Assembly: GCF_963668165.1 (NCBI RefSeq)
Contig: NZ_OY764209.1
Coordinates: 558,001-622,000 of the forward strand
Source of the DNA: Marispirochaeta sp.
GTDB taxonomy: Bacteria > Spirochaetota > Spirochaetia > JC444 > Marispirochaetaceae
Reading direction: 5' to 3'
DNA: 64,000 nt
Shown: positions 27,867-35,454 of the stretch, one piece after another
How the letters are laid out: each line of letters starts with the position of its first letter
Numbering within the stretch: position 1 is the stretch's first letter
Notes under the pieces: model-generated
What the model was told of the DNA's origin: nothing
Seen by the model: the letters and a program-made list of their open reading frames with translations, nothing else
Databases searched by the model: none
Program-made: the position numbers and the translations under genes

Positions 27867-29107
27867 GGTAGTGTCCACAATCGTGGGGATGATCTGAAGC
27901 AAACTCCTTGTTCCGCTGGTATTTACCAGTTGAACCGTCAAAAAAAGGAGTTGCAGTCATGTTTCGTCCCCTCTTCTGTCCCAATAGCGAGTGCGGTAAC
28001 CATTATTCTCACCTCCCGTCTACCGGCTGGTATGTAAAAAACGGCAGCTATCAGTCCCGTCTCTTCGGTAGAATCCAGCGCTTCCGCTGCCGCCGCTGCG
28101 GCACAGGTTTCTCAGCCCAGACCTTCAGCCTCGACTTTTCTGTCAAACGGAAGCTCTCCTACCGCACCATCTTTTCTCACCTCGTTACCTCTTCAGGCAT
28201 CCGGGATACCGCTCGTCTCTTGAAAGTCTCGCCGACGACAATCACCAACCGGATCACCCGCCTTGCCCGGCAGGCCGTCGCTGTCCACTCTTCCCTTTCA
28301 ACAGAGGTCCGTTTACAGGAGGACCTTACCGCAGACGGCTTTGAAAGTTTTGTCTACTCCCAGTATTTTCCCAACAATATTCACCTCCTGGTCGGTAAAG
28401 AGTCCCAGTTCTGGTTTGCCCTGGATTACGCCCATCTGCGCAGAAAGGGGCGTATGACCGAGTATCAGAAACGGAAAAATACCGAAATGCAGACACGGTT
28501 CAACCTGTATCGACGGAGTATCTATCGATCATATCAAGAGTTAGTACGAACCACCCTCGATCTGCAGGACCGGAGCGGACGACCTTCGGTCCGTTTGTTT
28601 ACCGATGAGCACAGGCAGTATGTCCGTGTGTATCGGGACCTTTCCCCTGAGGAGAAACGGCGCATCCAACACCGACGGATCAGTTCCAAGCTTCCCCGGA
28701 CCGTGCGGAATGATTTGTTCAGTGTTAATTATCTTGACCGGGAAATCAGAAAGGACAACTCCGATCATACCCGGGAGACAGTACAGTTTGCCAGGAACGC
28801 GTCCAACTGCATGGAGCGGCTTGCCGTCTATCGGTTCTACCACAACTACTGTAAGCCCTACCGCATTGCAAAGCAGCAGCTGAGCTGCATGACCCATGCC
28901 GAACAGGCGGGGATCCCGGCAGGGAGAATCCGCGCCGAGATAAAAACCTTCTTTACCCAACGGAGGTTTTTCCGCAGGGTCCGCGGAATGAGCGTAAGCG
29001 ACAGCATGATATGGCTGCGCAGTATTGTGACCCCCATGAAGCTGAAAGCGGAATATCTTCCGGCTTACGCGTATTCGTGAAATATCCCCACGATTCAGGA
29101 CACTACT
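27867..29107 (+). mobile_element. IS1-like insertion sequence
   Basis: 1.24-kb element with imperfect ~23-bp terminal inverted repeats: left GTAGTGTCCACAATCGTGGG at 27868, right end the reverse complement of GTAGTGTCCTGAATCGTGGG finishing at 29106, 21 of 23 matching. The target sequence TAAGGTTTT(G) is directly repeated at 27858-27867 and 29108-29117, a 9- or 10-bp duplication (the shared G makes the exact edge ambiguous). This size suits IS1-type elements. It interrupts the degenerate ABC-ATPase-like gene. Confidence 0.85.
27959..29080 (+). CDS. Transposase with N-terminal zinc ribbon, IS1-like
   Basis: 373 aa. An N-terminal zinc ribbon (CPNSECGN ... CRRCGTGF), an HTH-like segment (GIRDTARLLKVSPTTITNRITRL), and a DDE-type core in which DGFESF, TDEHRQYV and the Glu near NCMERLAVYRFYHNY are candidate catalytic positions. 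This order matches IS1/IS1595-type transposases as a single fused frame; the exact family is tentative. AAGGAG lies 9 bases before the ATG. The frame is intact. Confidence 0.8.
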   Translation: MFRPLFCPNSECGNHYSHLPSTGWYVKNGSYQSRLFGRIQRFRCRRCGTGFSAQTFSLDFSVKRKLSYRTIFSHLVTSSGIRDTARLLKVSPTTITNRITRLARQAVAVHSSLSTEVRLQEDLTADGFESFVYSQYFPNNIHLLVGKESQFWFALDYAHLRRKGRMTEYQKRKNTEMQTRFNLYRRSIYRSYQELVRTTLDLQDRSGRPSVRLFTDEHRQYVRVYRDLSPEEKRRIQHRRISSKLPRTVRNDLFSVNYLDREIRKDNSDHTRETVQFARNASNCMERLAVYRFYHNYCKPYRIAKQQLSCMTHAEQAGIPAGRIRAEIKTFFTQRRFFRRVRGMSVSDSMIWLRSIVTPMKLKAEYLPAYAYS

Positions 29108-29934
29108 TAAGGTTTTGTATACTCTCCTGAACGAGCCTGTGAACCTCAAGAACAGGTTTTCCATCTGCCCGCTTATACACCGCTTCCCCCGCTGCACCCT
29201 TGTTCATGGAATGAACAAAACCCTGGGGAAATCGCCGCATAAGATCGTTATTCATCTGATCAGAACGCAATGACTTGAGAATCTTCCCGTCCTCCATCAA
29301 CACTGCCCGGTTACAGAGGGTAAAAACCTCCTCGTGATGATTGCAGACATAGAAAAAGGAGAGTCCCCGGGCGGCATAATGGCGGATTACACGATGGATA
29401 CGTGACAGATCAACGGGACTCGCCACATTACTGATATCCGTATAATGACTAGACGGGCCCCCGCAACCACGGCTTTCAGCAATTCCACAAGCCAGCGGGT
29501 AAAAAACGGCAGCTGCTCAACCGGTTCATGCGAGGGAATTGTTATATCAAGTTCGTAACAAAGCCGTTTCAGCTGATCAGAAAGAACCCTGTCGTTGATG
29601 AGGTATTTCTTCATGCCCCCACGGACAACGAAAATGTTGTCGGTAACACTCATTGAACCGATAAGCCGGCTCCGCTTCTCAATAACAGCGACAGGGTTCG
29701 CAGTCGAACGTTTCCAGCGATAATCATTCACAATCTTTTCGAAAAACCACACGTAGCCGTAACTGATAGGGCCATTCGACTTGATAAGGTCGAGGAGCTC
29801 CTCCAGCCCCTGCGCATTGATGGGAATCAGCCCGGGAATTTCACCGATAAAGAGATGAGGGCTCAGGGAGTCAAGTAATCTGATATTTTCCTGATAAACA
29901 GTGATTCTATCCAGCCACAAGAGTTCCTTCTTCA

Positions 29935-30888
29935 TCAGGCCCCCGATTTATCACCAACGATCCGCGGCAAAACGACCTCAACGTCCGTACCTACCGATGG
30001 TGTACTGGTAATGGTCACCCCAAACTGCTCACCAAAAAGCAGTTTAATACGGTTGTTCACATTAACAATCGCGATACCGCCTCGGTTACGCCCTCCGCGC
30101 ACATGACTCAGGGAGCGTATGGCGAGATTGCGATTCAGCTCATCAAGCTCTTCGTTCTCCATCCCCATACCGTCGTCGCTGGCGGTGATAATCAACCGGG
30201 TCGATGTTGTTTCCAGCTGAACCCGCAACAGCCCTTCTCCGACCTTCCGTTCCAGACCATGGAGAATCGAGTTCTCCACAATGGGCTGAAGAATCAGCTT
30301 GGGCAGACAACAGGCATAGATTTCGGCGCGCTCAGCCTCGTCCATATCGATACACAGCTGCAGACGCTTACCAAAGCGGTATTGCTGGATCAGAAAATAG
30401 GTTTCGATATTACCCAGTTCATCTTCAACAGTAACAAGATTATCCATTGTACTGATGGTATAACGGAAAAATGAGGAAAGGGCCTCGGTCATTTCAGCGA
30501 TGGAGTTTACCCCTGCACTCAAAGCCTCGCTGCGAATACCCTCCAGGGTATTGTAGAGAAAGTGGGGGTTTATCTGATTCTGCAGGGCAAGATACTGCTC
30601 CTGACGCTTACTTGCCTGAAGAAGATCACGGGTCTGCAGGAGCTCATTGAGCCGTGCAAGGGTATCACGCATCCCGGTACTGTAGGGATACCGGATACCG
30701 TACACGCCTTCGAGGGTATAACCCGCGGCAAAAAGGGCAAGCAGCTTCTCTGTTTCCTTGAAGGGCACAACGATGTTCTTCCAGGTTATGCCGATCAGCA
30801 GGGTCAGCAGGGTCAGCAAAACGGAGAACAGCAGGGGGACCCGGAATGAGAAGACTTCTTCAGCTGCAAGCGACCAAAGCAGCACCAC
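29935..30888 (-). CDS. Sensor histidine kinase, YesM/LytS type
   Basis: At least 317 aa. One clear helix (about residues 15-35), a HAMP-like linker, the His_kinase domain with phospho-acceptor motif QNQINPHFLYNTLEGIRSEA, then an ATPase domain with N-box PIVENSILHGL, G1 SDDGMGMENEEL and G2 GGIAIVNVNNRI. It phosphorylates the adjacent YesN-like regulator. The GTG at 30888 has no ribosome site and cuts a hydrophobic helix in two; the frame stays open to a CTG at 30972 whose CTGA overlaps the regulator stop, adding 28 residues (FRKSGLLVQLLLNAVFILIL...) that complete the helix. There is no large external sensor domain, so sensing may rely on partners. Confidence 0.88.
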   Translation of the reverse strand: MVLLWSLAAEEVFSFRVPLLFSVLLTLLTLLIGITWKNIVVPFKETEKLLALFAAGYTLEGVYGIRYPYSTGMRDTLARLNELLQTRDLLQASKRQEQYLALQNQINPHFLYNTLEGIRSEALSAGVNSIAEMTEALSSFFRYTISTMDNLVTVEDELGNIETYFLIQQYRFGKRLQLCIDMDEAERAEIYACCLPKLILQPIVENSILHGLERKVGEGLLRVQLETTSTRLIITASDDGMGMENEELDELNRNLAIRSLSHVRGGRNRGGIAIVNVNNRIKLLFGEQFGVTITSTPSVGTDVEVVLPRIVGDKSGA

Positions 30889-30968
30889 GGAGCTGAGTAA
30901 AATTAAGATAAATACTGCATTGAGAAGAAGCTGTACCAGCAGACCGGATTTGCGAAAAACAGCACACC

Positions 30969-32582
30969 TCAGCCGTACAGCTTACGGAATTCGCTGGGTT
31001 TTATACCGACCATCCGTCTGAAAAGACGGGTAAAATACCTGGTATCGCTGTATCCAACGGCAGAGGCAACTTGAGCGATTGTATGTTTGGAAGAACGCAG
31101 AAGCTCTTTTGCGTAGTCAATACGAACGGTGGTAAGAGACTCAAGAAAACCGGACCCGGTTTCCCGTTTAAACATGAGACTGAAATATGACGGATTAAGT
31201 CCGACTTGTTCTGCTACCTGCTCAAGAGAAATCCCGTTTTCATGGAAGTGGTCGACAATATACCGCCGGGCTTCTCTGATCGGGCGGCTTTCAGTTTGGC
31301 TCCGTGATTCGGCCATGGACTTTAAGAGATTTTTTACAAGTGCACAAAGTCGATCACTTACAGCGTCCACACCTGGTAAAAGATCCAGTTCATGTTCAAA
31401 GCGCCTCTCAAGCGCCGACAGATCTTCACCAGCTTCCTCTCCCCGGTTTCTCAGAAGAATAAAAAGACGGTGACCAGCCTCCTGAACCGTATCAAGAAAC
31501 AAAACACCTGAACATTCCTTCCGGGACAGCACCGAACGAACAAGTCTATTGGCTGCGGCGACAGCTTCATCGGCATCGAGAAGCTCGCAGGCACGCTCTA
31601 TTTCGCGATTCCATACGGCAAGAATATCATTACAGGGATTGGGGAAAAGCGGGGGGAGCTCTTCATACAGATGGCCGGTTTGCGAAAAAAGACGCTGCCC
31701 CAAAGCTGTTTCGGCGTCGCGTCCTGACTCTGCTATCCGCCCGATGTCCTCAACAGCCCGCCCCAGGGCAACGGTTACCTGGGCAACTTCAAAAATGCTT
31801 CCCTGGACCTGCAGCTCATCGTTGATCCGTTTAACCGCTTTACGTACCTCATGACGCTCCGATTCGGAATATCCGATAAGGATATGTATCCGGCACTTTC
31901 CAACATGGAGCTCCAGATCACTGGAAAACCGCTCCAGGAACGCATGAGAAGCAGATCTTGCCTTCTCCGCAATCATCCGAACCATACCCTCGGAATAATC
32001 AGCAGGCGGACAGTCAATTTTTATTATGATGATCTGAAAGAGGCCCTCACGAAAATGGTACCCATAGGTTTCGTTGATCATCTTCAGATCTGCGACAGGT
32101 TCAGCCGTCGAAGAGAAGACACAATCATGGAAAAAATCCCTGCGCAGCTTTTCCAGGGTACTTTCCAGGCGGGCTGTAAGCTCCCGATTTGTCCGTTCGG
32201 CAGAAACACGCTGATGATTCTGCTCCGCAATCTTATGCAGGACTGCAATCAGCTCATCCTTCTTGATAGGTTTGAGCAGATAATCCTCAACGCCATAGCG
32301 AATGGCGTTATGAGCGTATTCAAACTGATGATAACCGCTGACAATAATAAAATCGATACCGTCCCTGCATTCCCTGAATTGCCGTATTAATTCAAGTCCG
32401 TCCAGTCCCGGCATACGAATGTCGGTTATTACAAGGTCAGGCTTTTCGCGTTCCACAAGGGCCAGGCCGTCTATACCATTGTAAGCCGTACCGACAACCT
32501 CCATTCCCATGGAATGCCAATCAACCAGTTGAAGAATCAGACAACAAACTTTTTCTTCATCGTCGAGAACAACAACCTTCAC
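30969..32582 (-). CDS. Response regulator with AraC-type DNA-binding domain, YesN-like
   Basis: About 537 aa. Receiver domain at residues 1-120 with the acidic pocket DDEE (7-10), phospho-acceptor Asp54 (LVITDIRMPG) and Lys of LLKPIKKDEL. A long middle region (120-430) has no clear domain. C-terminal AraC domain with two HTHs (ISLEQVAEQVGLNPSYFSLMFKRETG and TIAQVASAVGYSDTRYFTRLFRRMVG). The GTG at 32582 is preferred because GGGAGGA lies just upstream and the conserved sequence starts there (MKVVVLDDEE). Likely activator of the sugar ABC genes in the same run. Confidence 0.92.
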   Translation of the reverse strand: MKVVVLDDEEKVCCLILQLVDWHSMGMEVVGTAYNGIDGLALVEREKPDLVITDIRMPGLDGLELIRQFRECRDGIDFIIVSGYHQFEYAHNAIRYGVEDYLLKPIKKDELIAVLHKIAEQNHQRVSAERTNRELTARLESTLEKLRRDFFHDCVFSSTAEPVADLKMINETYGYHFREGLFQIIIIKIDCPPADYSEGMVRMIAEKARSASHAFLERFSSDLELHVGKCRIHILIGYSESERHEVRKAVKRINDELQVQGSIFEVAQVTVALGRAVEDIGRIAESGRDAETALGQRLFSQTGHLYEELPPLFPNPCNDILAVWNREIERACELLDADEAVAAANRLVRSVLSRKECSGVLFLDTVQEAGHRLFILLRNRGEEAGEDLSALERRFEHELDLLPGVDAVSDRLCALVKNLLKSMAESRSQTESRPIREARRYIVDHFHENGISLEQVAEQVGLNPSYFSLMFKRETGSGFLESLTTVRIDYAKELLRSSKHTIAQVASAVGYSDTRYFTRLFRRMVGIKPSEFRKLYG

Positions 32583-32654
32583 CCATAATCCTCCCGTGCC
32601 GGTAAATGTTTGCATAATACAGGGAATATAGTCTTCTGTCCAAATTAATACTGA

Positions 32655-33560
32655 CTATTTCCCTTTCCCCGCCACATCCTCGGCCAGCAGCAAAGCTCCT
32701 GTTATTCCTGCCTGATTTTCCCGTTCGGGAAAAACAATATAATCTTCCTGCTCTTCCGTAATCTCGGGCCGGTCGACATAACCGCCAAGAAACTCCTTAA
32801 GGTACCCCCGCATAGCCGGAAAAATCTGGGACTGGTGCATTACCCCGCCCCCCATGATAATACGCTGCGGACTCAGCGTTAGAACCATCGCCGCCAGTCC
32901 CTGGGCCAGATACCAGGCTTCCAGGTCCCAGGCAGGATGGTCCTCAGGAAGTTCAATACCCGGCTTTCCCCATCGCTGCTGAATAGCCGGCCCCGCCGCC
33001 ATGCCCTCCAGACAGGTCCCATGAAACGGACACGTACCGGCAAATGTATCATCCCGGCGGGGAACAACCCGAATGTGTCCTACTTCCGGATGAACCAGTC
33101 CGTGCAGGGCCCTGTTATCAACTACGACCCCGCCGCCGATGCCGGTCCCAATCGTCAGGTACAAAAAGGTATCGCAGTCCCGGCCTGCACCATAGCGCCC
33201 TTCCCCCAGAGCTGCGGCATTTGTATCCGTGTCAAATCCGACTGGCACATTCATCCTTTTTTTAAAAAACCCGACAATATCGGTATCGGCCCACTGAAGC
33301 TTGGGGGTTGAGGTAATATGTCCGCAGGCAGGGGACGCAGGATCCAGATCAACCGGGCCGAAGGAGCCGATCCCCAGGGAAGTGATCGGCCCCAACTCTC
33401 TTTCGCAGTCCCTAAAGAACTCATACGCTCTGGTCATGGTCTCTTTTGGGGATGCGGTGGGGAACCGGGTTTCCCTGATGATATCTACTGGTGAATATGC
33501 AACAGCACACACAAATTTTGTACCCCCGGCTTCGATTCCGGCAAGCAGTGGTTTCGACAT
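32655..33560 (-). CDS. ROK-family sugar kinase (fructokinase/glucokinase type)
   Basis: About 301 aa. Phosphate-binding GIEAGGTKF at the N-terminus, the substrate loop SFGPVDLDP, catalytic FDTDTNAAALGEG, ATP motif TIGTGIGGGVVVD, and the zinc motif ending CPFHGTCLEGMAAGPA. This pattern fits bacterial ROK fructokinases, though other hexoses are possible. It is the first gene of the minus-strand sugar run, so it probably phosphorylates the imported sugar or its product. ATG 33560 has AAGGAG 8 bases upstream; the longer upstream frame is antisense to the promoter region of the TetR gene. Confidence 0.9.
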   Translation of the reverse strand: MSKPLLAGIEAGGTKFVCAVAYSPVDIIRETRFPTASPKETMTRAYEFFRDCERELGPITSLGIGSFGPVDLDPASPACGHITSTPKLQWADTDIVGFFKKRMNVPVGFDTDTNAAALGEGRYGAGRDCDTFLYLTIGTGIGGGVVVDNRALHGLVHPEVGHIRVVPRRDDTFAGTCPFHGTCLEGMAAGPAIQQRWGKPGIELPEDHPAWDLEAWYLAQGLAAMVLTLSPQRIIMGGGVMHQSQIFPAMRGYLKEFLGGYVDRPEITEEQEDYIVFPERENQAGITGALLLAEDVAGKGK

Positions 33561-33687
33561 TATGCTCTCCTTTTGAAATATCGGTACAGGATGGCATCTT
33601 ATGTTGGCTTTGTCAGTATGTTGCCCTTTATTTACAAGGTAAGGGAATTCTGACATCCACTTAAACAAAAGTTTAACATAAAATCCC

Positions 33688-33715
33688 TTGACCATTCGCA
33701 TGAACATGATTATAC
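33688..33715 (+). promoter_or_regulatory. Sigma70-type promoter of the RND efflux operon
   Basis: TTGACC (33688-33693) and TTATAC (33710-33715) are separated by 16 bases. Transcription would begin about 33722, leaving a leader of only ~16 bases before the TetR start codon. Confidence 0.6.
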
Positions 33716-33735
33716 ATACATTCAGGTTGTATGTA
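33713..33735. promoter_or_regulatory. AcrR-type TetR operator
   Basis: Inverted repeat TACATAC (33713-33719) and GTATGTA (33729-33735) around ATTCAGGTT. The arms and spacing match the AcrR operator of enterobacteria (TACATAC ... GTATGTA). It overlaps the -10 element and ends 2 bases before the TetR start codon, ideal for autorepression of the operon. Confidence 0.75.
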
Positions 33736-33737
33736 AG

Positions 33738-34367
33738 ATGAGACGGACCAGAGAAGAAGCGGAACAGACAAAGGAATCGATCTTTCAGGCGGGGATAGAA
33801 CTGCTTGCCACAAAGGGCATCCATGAAACCTCAATGAGCGATATCGCCAGGGCTGCGGGGGTCAGCCGGGGGGCAATCTACTGGCATTTTGAGAACAAGG
33901 AGGCCCTGCTGCGGGAGATCCGCGGAAGACTCCAGAGTTTCTACAAAAGCCTGGTGGATGCTGCACACATCGATTCGGCACCGCTGGCGGAGAGCATAAG
34001 CAGAGCAGTCAGGAAACTTTTTAAAAAGTACCGGAACGACGCCGCCTTCAGGCGTCTGCAGGACCTGAATATCAAAATAAGTGTGCTGTATGCCGGGAAG
34101 GATTCCTTTGCAGACGATATAATTAAGACTGAAGAGGCCGACATCCAGCTTTTCTGCGAGGCCGTTGAAGGAAGTCCTGCCACGAACAGCTGCTCACCTT
34201 TGCAGATGTTCATGATTATGGAATCTTTAGTCGGAGGGCTTCTGATCCGCCAGTATATACGCCAGGAATTATTAAGCGATGAGGATATAGATGCCGCTGT
34301 GGCCTTTATGGTCAAAGGATTTTCCGGCATCGAAGAAAAAACAAAAACTATACATCAGGAGCAATAG
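33738..34367 (+). CDS. TetR/AcrR-family repressor of the RND operon
   Basis: 209 aa. N-terminal HTH (KGIHETSMSDIARAAGVSRGAIYWHFENKEALL, about residues 29-61) strongly like AcrR/TtgR. The C-terminal ligand domain is typical in length. It begins immediately after an AcrR-type palindrome and ends one base before the adaptor gene, so it most likely represses its own efflux operon until a drug or metabolite binds. No clear ribosome site precedes the ATG, in keeping with a very short leader. Confidence 0.93.
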   Translation: MRRTREEAEQTKESIFQAGIELLATKGIHETSMSDIARAAGVSRGAIYWHFENKEALLREIRGRLQSFYKSLVDAAHIDSAPLAESISRAVRKLFKKYRNDAAFRRLQDLNIKISVLYAGKDSFADDIIKTEEADIQLFCEAVEGSPATNSCSPLQMFMIMESLVGGLLIRQYIRQELLSDEDIDAAVAFMVKGFSGIEEKTKTIHQEQ

Positions 34368-35432
34368 ATGAACACAAAACGAAGCCAACTGCTGATCAGT
34401 GCACTTCTTTTTTCAGCGATACTTGCCGGGTGTTCCCGTGGAGACGGGGAGACCACCCGGAGCATAGAAGAAATCCAGTCGCAGGAAGGCATCCCAGTAC
34501 GGGTACGGGAACTAAAACCGGAAACCTTCAGCGCCAGCCTGGGGTACACATCATCTCTAACCGGGGCCGTGGAGTCGACTGCCTCGGCCCTGATCGGGGA
34601 TGTAATCGAAAAGGTTCTGGTATCTGTCGGGGATTACGTAAAAAAAGACCAGGTTGTACTGACATTTCCTGCGGACAACGCATCCCTCAACTATGAGCAG
34701 GCCAGGATCAATTATGAAAATGCAAAAACCTCCTTCGAACGGATCAGCAGGCTCTACACTGCTGAACAGGGTATCTCACGGCAGGACTATGACAACGCCC
34801 GCACCCAGTACGAGATAGCCAGGGCAAACTGGGACACGGTACGCAAAATGAAGGATGTACGCGCCCCTGTTTCCGGGTATCTTACCCGGCTTAACGTGCA
34901 GGAATCGGACAATGTCAATCCCGGCGATACCCTCTTTACCGTTTCCAACCATACCAGACTCAAAAGTACCGTATGGGTTACAGACCGCGAGATCGGAAGA
35001 GTATCAGTGGGCCAGAAAGCCTCGGCTGAGTGGCGGGGACACAGCCTGCCCGGCAGAGTCATACAGGTTGACATGGCAATGGACCAGGAGCGTAAAGCCT
35101 TTGCAGTAAAACTGGAATTTGACAATTCCGATCTCAATGTGCCCAGCGGAATAACCGCCGATATCGGTATAGAGGTCTATTCCAACAGCAGCAGCCTGAT
35201 AGTGGATATGGGCGAGTTCATTGAAAGCGCCGAAGGCCCCTATGTCTTTCTGGCGGAAAACGGAGTCAGCAAACGGCGGGGAATAGAAACCGGCCAGCAG
35301 GAGGGGCTCAAGTTCGAGGTCCTCAGCGGACTGACCCCGGGGGACACCCTGATTACCGAAGGGGTGAATCTTGTATCCGACGGCAGCAAGATCCGCATAA
35401 TCGCCACCGACGACAACGTGGCGCAGCGATAG
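34368..35432 (+). CDS. RND efflux periplasmic adaptor (membrane fusion protein), lipoprotein
   Basis: 354 aa. Lipobox LAGC with Cys22 indicates anchoring to a membrane after cleavage. The order is then barrel-sandwich hybrid (ALIGDVIEKVLVSVGDYVKKDQVVLTF), an alpha-hairpin coiled coil (YEQARINYENAKTSFERISRLYTAEQGISRQDYDNARTQYE), the returning lipoyl half (DVRAPVSGYLTRLNVQESDNVNPGD), beta-barrel and a membrane-proximal domain. It links the RND pump to the TolC-type channel. The hairpin is short. Second gene of the operon. Confidence 0.94.
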   Translation: MNTKRSQLLISALLFSAILAGCSRGDGETTRSIEEIQSQEGIPVRVRELKPETFSASLGYTSSLTGAVESTASALIGDVIEKVLVSVGDYVKKDQVVLTFPADNASLNYEQARINYENAKTSFERISRLYTAEQGISRQDYDNARTQYEIARANWDTVRKMKDVRAPVSGYLTRLNVQESDNVNPGDTLFTVSNHTRLKSTVWVTDREIGRVSVGQKASAEWRGHSLPGRVIQVDMAMDQERKAFAVKLEFDNSDLNVPSGITADIGIEVYSNSSSLIVDMGEFIESAEGPYVFLAENGVSKRRGIETGQQEGLKFEVLSGLTPGDTLITEGVNLVSDGSKIRIIATDDNVAQR

Positions 35433-35454
35433 CGCGAAAGGAGACTCTTTAAGT

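Larger units (their letters stand above)
27220..29935 (-). pseudogene. Degenerate ABC-ATPase-like (RbsA paralogue) gene, interrupted by IS1-like element and a frameshift
   Basis: Read on the minus strand, three pieces rebuild one protein of about 490 aa: 29935 to ~29438, a shifted frame to 29108, then, past the inserted element, 27867 to 27220. Joined at the duplication it reads ...VQESIQNLTFSLSGGE... in frame. The layout copies RbsA (two ATPase domains), but the catalytic motifs are gone: Walker A of the second half is ILLDLDNSIIS, and the two Walker B sites read LVIIR-DISNV and VICVQPFAGID. The VELLKAVVAGARLVII and LLAGKNGRILREI stretches still align with RbsA. So even intact it was probably a non-hydrolysing regulator or scaffold. 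The start overlaps the kinase stop (ATGA). Confidence 0.8.
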
